The translations under genes were made by a program, and so were the position numbers. From contig JBAYQE010000117.1 in the NCBI GenBank assembly GCA_041677345.1, positions 1 through 7,211 of the forward strand: a stretch of 7,211 nt of DNA. Direction: 5' to 3'. Of this stretch, positions 1 through 5,964 are shown piece after piece (positions within the stretch are counted from its first letter, which is position 1; each line of letters starts with the position of its first letter). The notes under the pieces were generated by a model that was given only the letters and a program-made list of their open reading frames with translations, was not told where the DNA came from and did no database searches. Origin of the DNA: JALOAT01 sp041677345. Its GTDB lineage: Bacteria > Pseudomonadota > Gammaproteobacteria > Thiohalomonadales > Thiohalomonadaceae.

Positions 1-44
1 GCACCTCGTACCCGTCCAATTCGTACATCACGGAACTACCGTAA
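1..44 (+). CDS. Possible 3' end of an upstream plus-strand gene
   Basis: Frame 3 reads 13 codons (TSYPSNSYITELP) and stops at TAA 42-44, 21 nt before the intrinsic terminator hairpin at 66. That is the usual distance from a stop codon to a terminator, and the terminator is oriented for plus-strand transcription, so some plus-strand gene should end here. The other two plus frames stay open through the hairpin, which makes them poorer candidates. The peptide is too short for a family assignment and the product is unknown. This is an inference from context, not a recognised protein. Confidence 0.35.
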   Translation, partial: TSYPSNSYITELP

Positions 45-65
45 ACGGGGAAAACCCGTACTCAA

Positions 66-96
66 GAGGGGCGTCCACGGACGCCCCTCGCTTTTT
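66..96 (+). terminator. Rho-independent terminator, plus-strand orientation
   Basis: A perfect 10-bp GC-rich stem (arms GAGGGGCGTC 66-75 and GACGCCCCTC 80-89) closes a 4-nt CACG loop and is followed, two bases later, by TTTTT at 92-96. This is a textbook intrinsic terminator for transcription entering from the left edge. The T-tract reaches the first base of the stop codon of the minus-strand glycosyltransferase (TGA on the complement of 96-98). The same stem forms in the minus-strand transcript just after that stop, but no U-tract follows it there, so it is at best a weak terminator in that direction. Confidence 0.85.
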
Positions 97-998
97 CAGG
101 TTTCCAGCAAAGACCAACGGTCATGCAGGTAGAGGCCGATGGAAAACGGCATCAGCATGAACAGCAGTGCACGTGCGCATGGCGGGCGCAGGAAAGAATT
201 GATTAGCTGTCGCCCATGCAACGCGAAACGCAGATAATTGATGCCCGTCCTCAACCGCTCACCCAGCGTGATGGAGTGTGCCAGATGCTCGCGATAATAC
301 AGCGTCGTACCCTGCGGGCTATTTACCCGGATCCGGACCACGTTGGCGGTCAGGCCGTCTCCCCGATACTCGTGGATCTGAAGCACCTCGTTGACATACC
401 GTGTTCGGTACTGCATGCCAATGCGGTTCCAGACCAGGCTCTCGGTAATGAACTTCTCCCCGTCGAACTCGGGAAAAGGAAAGCGGCGAAGGATATCCGT
501 GCGTTGAAATCCCCACTTGTCGCCACTGACGCCGTATTTTCCCAGTTCGATTGCATCTGAATCAAAAACATCCTTCGGAAAGGCGGAACCAATGATTTTG
601 CCGGACTCATCCGCACACAATGCCGTGACTGCCGAATAGCCGTCACGCTGTCCCTCGGGGATCGCGTACCAGTGGAACAGAAGCCTCTCCAGTGCATTGG
701 GGGTGCATGTGTCGTCGCTGTCGAACGTCAGAAACAATCGTCCTTGTGCCTCCTTCACACCACGGTTGAAGGCGCGGTGCTTGCCGCCATTGGTCTTACG
801 AAAGTAACGGATGTGCAGACGGCCTTCGTCCTGCCACTGCGCGACCCGTTGTTCCGTGTCATCACTCGATCCATCGTCCACGATGAGCCACTCGAAATCC
901 TGGAATGTCTGTTGCAGGAGACTGGCGTAGACATCCCCGAGCAACCGGGCACGGTTGTAGGTGGGTGTGAACACCGTGAACGTGTAGCGATAGTCCAT
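96..998 (-). CDS. Family 2 glycosyltransferase (GT-A fold)
   Basis: The 300-residue protein is a nucleotide-sugar-dependent glycosyltransferase of the GT2/GT-A type, expected to add one sugar to a lipid-linked or growing glycan at the cytoplasmic face of the membrane. Visible motifs are the N-terminal TPTYNR (11-16), the nucleotide-binding DDGSSDDT (41-48), the metal-binding DSDD (93-96, DxD type), GDKWGF (159-164), and the acceptor/catalytic-base region around FITESLVWNR (183-192). A hydrophobic stretch near 277-291 could bind the membrane peripherally; there is no signal peptide. The ATG at 998 is the only start that keeps the first beta strand; a GAGGG lies about 11 nt upstream, a loosely spaced ribosome site. 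It is transcribed divergently from the amidotransferase gene. Donor and acceptor sugars cannot be read from sequence. Length is normal for the family. Confidence 0.9.
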   Translation of the reverse strand: MDYRYTFTVFTPTYNRARLLGDVYASLLQQTFQDFEWLIVDDGSSDDTEQRVAQWQDEGRLHIRYFRKTNGGKHRAFNRGVKEAQGRLFLTFDSDDTCTPNALERLLFHWYAIPEGQRDGYSAVTALCADESGKIIGSAFPKDVFDSDAIELGKYGVSGDKWGFQRTDILRRFPFPEFDGEKFITESLVWNRIGMQYRTRYVNEVLQIHEYRGDGLTANVVRIRVNSPQGTTLYYREHLAHSITLGERLRTGINYLRFALHGRQLINSFLRPPCARALLFMLMPFSIGLYLHDRWSLLET

Positions 999-1099
999 AA
1001 GGAAAGTTCCCTCAAGCTGAGATGTTCCACCCGCACTTCAAGGACACCTCGACATCGGCCATAGGAAGGGAAGCATGCTTGCGGCAATATTCAAGCACA

Positions 1100-1109
1100 G
1101 AAGTACTTC
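1100..1109. repeat. Perfect 10-bp palindrome, operator-like
   Basis: GAAGTACTTC is identical to its reverse complement. It is the second of two 10-bp palindromes in this intergenic region; the first, AAGCATGCTT at 1071-1080, shares AAG and CTT arms with it. Both lie where a regulator of either divergent gene could bind. No regulator is identified, so the operator role is inference from symmetry and position. Confidence 0.35.
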
Positions 1110-1122
1110 GGGCACGTTTGCG

Positions 1123-1150
1123 GCACGGGATGCCCCGTGCTTTACTTCTT
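1123..1150 (+). terminator. Terminator-like hairpin in the leader of the amidotransferase gene
   Basis: Arms GCACGGG (1123-1129) and CCCGTGC (1134-1140) form a perfect 7-bp stem with an ATGC loop, followed by the T-rich TTTACTTCTT (1141-1150). The T-tract is interrupted, so this is weaker than the terminator at 66-96. It sits about 80 nt before the amidotransferase start codon, so if transcription begins upstream of it, it could attenuate or stabilise the leader. I see no leader peptide with regulatory codons and no recognisable riboswitch. Confidence 0.4.
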
Positions 1151-1220
1151 GCGGCTCGATTTCCCTGCCAAACCGGCCTCGGGATAACCCAAAACCCGCC
1201 GACCATTGCAAGACACTTTC

Positions 1221-1227
1221 AAGGAGT
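1221..1227 (+). promoter_or_regulatory. Ribosome-binding site deciding the amidotransferase start
   Basis: AAGGAGT lies 4 nt before the ATG at 1232 (5 nt from its GGAG core). It picks this ATG over the in-frame ATG at 1022 and places the catalytic cysteine directly after the initiator methionine, as this enzyme family requires. Confidence 0.85.
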
Positions 1228-1231
1228 CCCC

Positions 1232-1993
1232 ATGTGTGGGATCGCAGGCGTCCTTGCGCCATCGACCTCCATAAGTGCGTCTTTGCTTCAGTCCATGGCA
1301 CACACCTTGCGCCACCGCGGGCCGGACGACAGCGGGATCTGGTGCGACCCGGCCTGTGGTATAGGACTTGTGCATACGCGCCTCGCCATACTCGACCTCA
1401 GCGCCGAGGGCCATCAACCCATGGTGTCGCGCAGTGGCCGCTATGTCATCGTCTTCAACGGTGAGGTCTACAACTTCCAGGAGCTGCGCTCACGCCTGGA
1501 AGGTCCGTGGCATGGTCATTCCGATACCGAGATCGTGCTCCATGCCATCGAGACCTGGGGGCTACGACGCACACTGGAGGCATGCCTAGGCATGTTTGCA
1601 TTCGCGGTCTGGGATCGCGAGACCCGCGAACTCTCCCTGGCCCGCGATCGTCTTGGCGTGAAACCCCTCTACCTGGCGCGCACCGCCCAGGGATTCGCCT
1701 TTGCCTCCGAGCTGAAGGCAATCCGCACCCTTGGCGACTTCGATACCGCAATCCATCGTAACGCGCTTCCACTGCTGCTCCGCCACGGCTATATCCCTGC
1801 CCCCCATACCATCTATCGAGATGCGTGGAAACTGCCGGCACATGGCTCACCATCTGCGCCGATGATGCACGGATGCCAGAACGGTGGAACCAGGGCACCT
1901 ACTGGTCCGCCGCCCAAGTCGCCTCCGATGGCCTCGCGCATCCCCATGCGCTGTCCCCCGACGATGCAACCCATGCACTCGAATCACTGCTGA
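1232..1993 (+). CDS. Glutaminase-domain fragment of the amidotransferase
   Basis: As the sequence stands, translation from the ATG at 1232 gives the class II glutaminase domain followed by an out-of-frame tail to the TGA at 1991-1993. The protein begins MCGIAG, so methionine removal exposes Cys as the nucleophile. Glutamine-pocket residues expected from E. coli AsnB are present: R50 in VHTRLAILD, N76-G77-E78 in FNGEVYN, and D98 in HSDTE, along with RHRGPDDSG (28-36). Family-like sequence runs to K200-L201-P202. The roughly 50 residues after that are rich in P, M and S and resemble nothing, as expected after a frameshift. A free glutaminase domain of this kind might fold but would have no synthetase partner in cis. 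Confidence 0.7.
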   Translation: MCGIAGVLAPSTSISASLLQSMAHTLRHRGPDDSGIWCDPACGIGLVHTRLAILDLSAEGHQPMVSRSGRYVIVFNGEVYNFQELRSRLEGPWHGHSDTEIVLHAIETWGLRRTLEACLGMFAFAVWDRETRELSLARDRLGVKPLYLARTAQGFAFASELKAIRTLGDFDTAIHRNALPLLLRHGYIPAPHTIYRDAWKLPAHGSPSAPMMHGCQNGGTRAPTGPPPKSPPMASRIPMRCPPTMQPMHSNHC

Positions 1994-3198
1994 TGGATTC
2001 AGTACGCCTGCGCATGGTCGCAGACGTCCCTTTGGGGGCGTTTCTATCCGGCGGCATCGATTCCTCACTCGTAGTAGCATTGATGCAGGCCCAGAGTGCC
2101 CGCCCCATTCGCACCTTCTCGATCGGATTTCACGAAAAGGCCTTTGACGAGGCACCGCACGCCAAGGCAATCGCGCAATCGCTCGGCACTGCGCACACCG
2201 AGCTCTACGTCACCGACGCGGAGGCCCGCGAGGTTATCCCGACCCTGCCGGTGCTGTTCGACGAACCTTTTGCCGATCCCTCTCAAATACCGACACATCT
2301 GGTATCGGCCCTGGCACGTCGCTCGGTAACCGTGGCGCTATCCGGTGACGGGGGAGACGAACTCTTCTGCGGCTACGATCGCTATCAACTCCTGCGTCGT
2401 ACCTGGGGCCGGACCCGGTGGTTGCCGCGTGCATTCCGTACGCCGCTCAGTGCGGCATTACGTGGGGTCCCGGAGCACGCCTGGGACCGTATCTTGCGAA
2501 CCACGGCTGCGGTCCTGCCCAGAGCCGTCCCCAAATGGGCACAGGGCCACCATGTCCACAGCCTTGCCGAATATCTCCGGATCAGAGATGCCCTGCCCTT
2601 CTATCGCCGCATCGTTTCGACGACATCGGAACCGCTCCACCTGCTGCGCACCGCCAGCGAGGCATCTCTCCCGCTCGACGACGAGGCACCGGCATTCACA
2701 TGGGCGGATCCTGCGGAGTTCGCCATGCAATGCGACCTCACGACCTATCTACCGGACGACGTCCTGGTCAAGGTGGACCGCGCCAGCATGTCCGTAGGTC
2801 TCGAGGCACGTAATCCGTTTCTTGATCATCGCGTGGTTGAGTTTGCCTGGCGCACCCCGTTTTCACAGAAGCTCAATGCCGGCCGCGGCAAATGGATTCT
2901 CCGCCAGATACTGTACCGTCATGTACCGCAGCGTTTGATAGATCGCCCCAAGATGGGCTTCGGCGTACCCATAGGCGAATGGCTGCGCGGCCCGCTCCGC
3001 GACTGGGCCGAAGACCTTCTTGACCCACACGCGCTGCATGACGAGGGTTACTTCATGACGGCGGAACTCCGCCGCTGCTGGGAAAGCCATGTCGCGGGCA
3101 CGCGCAATGCCGAATACCTCCTGTGGAGCATTCTCATGTTCCAGGCATGGCTGCGTGCAGAGGCTAGCCTGCAGTCACGAGCGGCGTCGGCGGCCTGA
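1825..3198 (+). CDS. Synthetase-domain fragment of the amidotransferase
   Basis: This open frame carries the whole asparagine-synthetase domain. Its ATP pyrophosphatase loop SGGIDSS starts at 2047, SGDGGDELFCGYDRY lies at 2341-2385, and the late block LPDDVLVKVDRAS followed by LEARNPFLDHR lies around 2749-2835, with the conserved GFGVPIGEWLRG further on. The only available start at the left end is a GTG at 1825 with no good ribosome site, so independent translation is doubtful. Out-of-frame overlap with the glutaminase fragment is 169 nt. The first family-like residue is G at 1837. The C-terminus ends normally at the TGA 3196-3198. I read this as the second half of one broken gene and not as a separate subunit. 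Confidence 0.7.
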   Translation: METAGTWLTICADDARMPERWNQGTYWSAAQVASDGLAHPHALSPDDATHALESLLMDSVRLRMVADVPLGAFLSGGIDSSLVVALMQAQSARPIRTFSIGFHEKAFDEAPHAKAIAQSLGTAHTELYVTDAEAREVIPTLPVLFDEPFADPSQIPTHLVSALARRSVTVALSGDGGDELFCGYDRYQLLRRTWGRTRWLPRAFRTPLSAALRGVPEHAWDRILRTTAAVLPRAVPKWAQGHHVHSLAEYLRIRDALPFYRRIVSTTSEPLHLLRTASEASLPLDDEAPAFTWADPAEFAMQCDLTTYLPDDVLVKVDRASMSVGLEARNPFLDHRVVEFAWRTPFSQKLNAGRGKWILRQILYRHVPQRLIDRPKMGFGVPIGEWLRGPLRDWAEDLLDPHALHDEGYFMTAELRRCWESHVAGTRNAEYLLWSILMFQAWLRAEASLQSRAASAA

Positions 3199-3215
3199 GG
3201 ACCGCACGAAGGGCC

Positions 3216-3827
3216 ATGCGCACCATGCCCACCAAAACCATCCTGGTGCTGGGCGCTGTCATCAGCGTCGGTGTTTTTCGCGCCCCAGTCCTCACTGGCT
3301 ATGCGAACTTGTTTCGTGTGGACAATGCAAGCGCTGGCGCCGATCTGATTCTCATTCTTAGCGGTCACCCTGAAACCCGCGGGCCGAAAGCCATTGATCT
3401 CTACCGGCATGGCTATAGCGACCGCTTGATGGTCACCAACGCCGTCCCGCCGGGACGGCAGGGTCGTGCATCGGGAATGGGACAATACGACGTACTCCGT
3501 CGGATCGCCTCCGAGGCACAGTTGCACATCACCATGCTGAATCCGGAAGCAAGCGGAGCAACCAGCACCTATGATGAAGCGCTTCAGGCGGCCCAATTCG
3601 TCAGCGAGCATGACATTGAGCATCTCATCGTGGTAACCGACGCATACCACACAGCCCGTGCCCGCTATACCTTCACCAAAATATTCTCCCAAGGGCAAGT
3701 GCATGCCCGTGTCGAATTCGCCGCTGCAGAAGACGAGTTCAATGAATCCAACTGGTGGACCTACCGCAAGGGCGTGGTGAATTACCTCATCGAACCCGTC
3801 AAGCTGGCCTATTACGCCATTCGCTAA
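3216..3827 (+). CDS. DUF218/YdcF-family membrane-anchored protein
   Basis: The 203-residue protein resembles the DUF218 family (YdcF, SanA, ElyC), whose members are linked to envelope integrity and polysaccharide metabolism but have no well-defined common reaction. A hydrophobic N-terminal segment (about 8-21) looks like an uncleaved anchor, placing the rest outside the cytoplasmic membrane. Family-like blocks are LILILSGHPETRGPKAIDLY (44-63), the STYDEA block (117-122), and VVTDAYHTARARYTF (139-153), which are the usual conserved parts of the domain. It starts 17 nt after the amidotransferase stop, consistent with one operon. ATG 3216 is preferred for length; ATG 3225 (MPTKTIL) is possible, and neither has an ideally spaced ribosome site. 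Its role in this locus is unknown; trimming or transferring a glycan precursor would be speculation. Confidence 0.85.
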   Translation: MRTMPTKTILVLGAVISVGVFRAPVLTGYANLFRVDNASAGADLILILSGHPETRGPKAIDLYRHGYSDRLMVTNAVPPGRQGRASGMGQYDVLRRIASEAQLHITMLNPEASGATSTYDEALQAAQFVSEHDIEHLIVVTDAYHTARARYTFTKIFSQGQVHARVEFAAAEDEFNESNWWTYRKGVVNYLIEPVKLAYYAIR

Positions 3828-3986
3828 GCCTGGCGTGCGAATCCTTGGCGCCGAACATCACATTTCGGTGCGAAAGCGATACGTCAAGAACAGCGACCGA
3901 GGCAGGCATCGCGGACAGTCCTCCATGAACTCCGCAAGGCCTCTTGTCCGGTGCCGGCCCTGTACCGCCGTTCCCTCATTGCACGC
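3828..3986. other. Convergent intergenic gap without a convincing gene
   Basis: These 159 bp separate the stops of two converging genes. A stem with arms GCGCCGAA (3848-3855) and TTCGGTGC (3864-3871), eight pairs including one G-U and an 8-nt loop, is the strongest structure. Neither side has a U-tract, so it is not a standard intrinsic terminator. A plus-strand open frame from a GTG at 3835 and a minus-strand one from 4159 overlap the dehydratase gene and look like no known protein. Confidence 0.6.
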
Positions 3987-5924
3987 TTATGCATCAGTTG
4001 AGCAGTACCTTGCTCCCCCCTCTGCGGCATTGTGCTGCGGCCATGCGCCAGGGACTTGTGCTGCCTGCGGTCGGAGCTCGGTGACGACGGTCGGTTGATA
4101 ACCCGTGAGCGTCCGCAACACGTCATAGGCAGCGGCCGTGTCGAAGTCCTCGCAGGCATCGTTCAACCCATCGAGCAACTCCTGCAACTGCGGCCAAGGC
4201 ACACTTTCTTCCTTGACGCGCATGATCCTCGCATGCATGGTCCGCTGGGGCTGTCCGCCGATGACCAGCTCCTCGTGTAACTTTTCACCGGGCCGTAACT
4301 GCGTCACCCGCAGTTCGATGTCGCCGGTCGGATTGGTATCATCGCGAATGGTGAGGCCACTCAGTGCAACCATGCGCCTGGCCAAGTCGATAATCCGGAC
4401 CGGCTCCCCCATGTCGAGCACAAAAACATCACCATCCGCTCCCATTGCCGAGGCCTGGATGACGAGCTGTGCCGCCTCTGGAATGGTCATGAAGTAACGC
4501 GTGACATCACGGTGCGTGATTGTGATTGGTCCGCCTTTGGCGATCTGCTCACGGAACAACGGGACGACCGAACCCGACGAGCCCAGGACATTGCCGAACC
4601 TCACAGTCGTGAAACGGGCAACGTGGTCTGCTGTCGCCAGTGCCTGCACGATGAGTTCGGCGATCCTCTTGCTGGCACCCATTACATTGGTGGGTCGCAC
4701 CGCCTTGTCAGTGGAGACCAGGGTAAATGCTTCGACCCCTGCCTCGATCGCCGCCCGTGCGCAACGCAGCGTACCAAACACGTTATTGGCAATACCCTGC
4801 AGCGGATTGTGTTCGACAATGGGCACATGCTTATAAGCCGCAGCGTGATAAACGGTATTGACATTATGCTCTGACAACACTCGCGTGATGTGGCACTCGT
4901 CGAGGACCGACCCGAGCAGCGGGATCACTTCCACGCCGAGGCCTTCTTTGCGAAGGCAAGCGCATATTTCGCGCTCAATCATGTACAGCGAATATTCGCT
5001 CCGTTCGAAGAGAAGCAACTGCCGCGGATGGTATTTCAGGATCTGTCGACATAGCTCTGAGCCAATCGACCCGCCGGCGCCCGTTACCATCACCGACTTG
5101 CCGGCAATCGAGCGCTCAAGCAACGCGGTGTTTGGCGTTACCGGTTCCCTTTCAAGAAGGTCATCGAGATCAAGCTCCCGCAGCTCGCTTACCTTTGACT
5201 CTTCTGAGACGAGTTCCCGTAACGTCGGGATGGTCCTTACCCGCACATGGTACTTCTCCATCAGGTGGGTGATCTGGTTGCGGCGTACACGTGATACCGA
5301 GGGGATCGCCAACAACACCTCCTTGATGTCGTACTGCCTCTTCAGTTCTTCGAACTGCTCTACCGAAAACACGTGTAAGCCACGAATTTCCCGCCCCTGG
5401 AGTTCACGTTGGTCATCGATGAATGCGACCGTCCGGTATTCGCCCCCCAACTGCAACGCCTCGGCAAGTTCTGCACCGGCAGATCCTGCGCCATAGATAG
5501 CCACATTGGTGCGCACCCCCTTCCCATGCACCGCCCAGCGGCTCAAGCTCCGCAACAACACGCGACTGCCGCCAGTCACCATCAGGGCCAGGAGCCAGTA
5601 GAGAATGAGCACACGGTAACTCGGTGAATCACCCATCAGCGCCATGACGAGGCCCAAGGTGACGACGTGCAGGCTAACTGCCATGCCCACTGCCGCGATG
5701 GCCTTGGTGCTGATGTAGCGCAGTACCGCCCGGTAAAGGCCCAGCCGAATGAAGATCGGCATTGCCAGCAATGGCACAATCACGAACAACTCCGCCCGGA
5801 TCCGCGGGTCTCCACCCCGCAATAGCTGTACGCCGGAAAGGCAGAGCATAAGCAACGCCACATCCATGAAGACCATCGCCGCTCGCGGATCATCGAACAG
5901 AAAACGGCGCAACCGGTTTTCCAT
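3987..5924 (-). CDS. Polytopic nucleotide-sugar 4,6-dehydratase (CapD/WbpM/PglF family)
   Basis: This 645-residue membrane enzyme belongs to the family that converts UDP-GlcNAc to UDP-2-acetamido-2,6-dideoxy-4-keto-hexose, the first committed step to bacillosamine, fucosamine and quinovosamine. Four hydrophobic segments (about 15-35, 45-64, 76-97 and 103-124) precede a regulatory Rossmann domain (GAGSAG, 145-150) and the catalytic SDR domain (TGAGGSIGSE, 281-290). The catalytic stretch is STDKAVRPTNVMGASK (404-419): T405-D406-K407 plus M415-x-x-x-K419, with Met where ordinary SDRs have Tyr, as in WbpM and PglF. Late family blocks RYFMTIPEA and LRPGEKLHEE are present. Start choice: ATG 5924 (MENRL) has a GGGG 8 nt upstream and leaves a normal short leader; ATG 5942 and a TTG at 5954 are alternatives. 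It lies 40 nt downstream of the aminotransferase stop, in the same operon. Length is typical of the family. Confidence 0.92.
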   Translation of the reverse strand: MENRLRRFLFDDPRAAMVFMDVALLMLCLSGVQLLRGGDPRIRAELFVIVPLLAMPIFIRLGLYRAVLRYISTKAIAAVGMAVSLHVVTLGLVMALMGDSPSYRVLILYWLLALMVTGGSRVLLRSLSRWAVHGKGVRTNVAIYGAGSAGAELAEALQLGGEYRTVAFIDDQRELQGREIRGLHVFSVEQFEELKRQYDIKEVLLAIPSVSRVRRNQITHLMEKYHVRVRTIPTLRELVSEESKVSELRELDLDDLLEREPVTPNTALLERSIAGKSVMVTGAGGSIGSELCRQILKYHPRQLLLFERSEYSLYMIEREICACLRKEGLGVEVIPLLGSVLDECHITRVLSEHNVNTVYHAAAYKHVPIVEHNPLQGIANNVFGTLRCARAAIEAGVEAFTLVSTDKAVRPTNVMGASKRIAELIVQALATADHVARFTTVRFGNVLGSSGSVVPLFREQIAKGGPITITHRDVTRYFMTIPEAAQLVIQASAMGADGDVFVLDMGEPVRIIDLARRMVALSGLTIRDDTNPTGDIELRVTQLRPGEKLHEELVIGGQPQRTMHARIMRVKEESVPWPQLQELLDGLNDACEDFDTAAAYDVLRTLTGYQPTVVTELRPQAAQVPGAWPQHNAAEGGARYCSTDA

Positions 5925-5964
5925 TGTGTATGCCCCATCCATTGGGTACTTCAACGATGTGTGT

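Larger units (their letters stand above)
999..1231. promoter_or_regulatory. Divergent intergenic promoter region
   Basis: These 233 bp separate the start codons of two divergent genes and should hold promoters for both. I find no convincing -35/-10 pair on either strand. The region contains two perfect 10-bp palindromes (AAGCATGCTT at 1071-1080 and GAAGTACTTC at 1100-1109, centres 29 bp apart), a hairpin at 1123-1140, and a partial sigma-54-like match at 1110-1125. The ribosome-binding site of the amidotransferase (AAGGAGT, 1221-1227) lies at its right edge. The frame of the amidotransferase stays open leftward to an ATG at 1022, but that extension has no family resemblance and would bury the catalytic cysteine. 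Confidence 0.6.
1232..3198 (+). pseudogene. asnB: Asparagine synthase (glutamine-hydrolysing)-type amidotransferase, frameshifted
   Basis: The two halves together make an AsnB-type enzyme of about 655 residues: an N-terminal Ntn glutaminase releasing ammonia from glutamine, and a C-terminal ATP-dependent synthetase that adenylates a carboxylate and amidates it. In glycan loci, relatives of this family usually act on a sugar acid or other glycan substituent rather than on aspartate. The frame changes by -1 at about 1836-1837: frame 2 reads up to KLP, then frame 1 continues GTWLTI, exactly where the family has a KLPPG- or KLPAG-like turn. One missing base would restore KLPGT; a 4-nt deletion between two GGC repeats would restore the more typical KLPAGT. 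All key residues are present on both sides, so this is either a very recent mutation or a sequencing error. The downstream DUF218 gene probably shares its transcript. Confidence 0.85.

Noticed and set aside
216..1064. Plus-strand open frames opposite the glycosyltransferase (216-560 and 672-1064)
   Set aside because: They are antisense to a clear GT2 gene and resemble no protein family.
1022..1231. In-frame ATG at 1022 extending the amidotransferase by 70 codons
   Set aside because: The extension lacks a ribosome site and family resemblance and would move the nucleophilic cysteine away from the N-terminus; the ATG at 1232 has AAGGAGT and begins MCGIAG.
1800..1805. Run of six C bases as the site of the amidotransferase frameshift
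   Set aside because: The translation on both sides of the run (GYIPAP and HTIYRDAWKLP) still matches the family in the same frame, so the frame changes later, near 1837.
3835..4098. Plus-strand open frame of 87 codons in the convergent gap
   Set aside because: It starts with GTG without a ribosome site, runs antisense into the dehydratase gene, and has an unstructured Arg/Cys/Ser-rich composition with no recognisable motif.
4138..5496. Series of long plus-strand open frames opposite the dehydratase gene
   Set aside because: They share one frame, are rich in Ser and Arg as expected from antisense codons of GC-rich DNA, and have no ribosome sites or domains.
5942..5954. TTG at 5954 or ATG at 5942 as the dehydratase start
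   Set aside because: TTG is a rare start and neither has a good ribosome site; ATG 5924 has GGGG 8 nt upstream and gives a typical short leader before the first membrane segment. The 5942 start remains possible.
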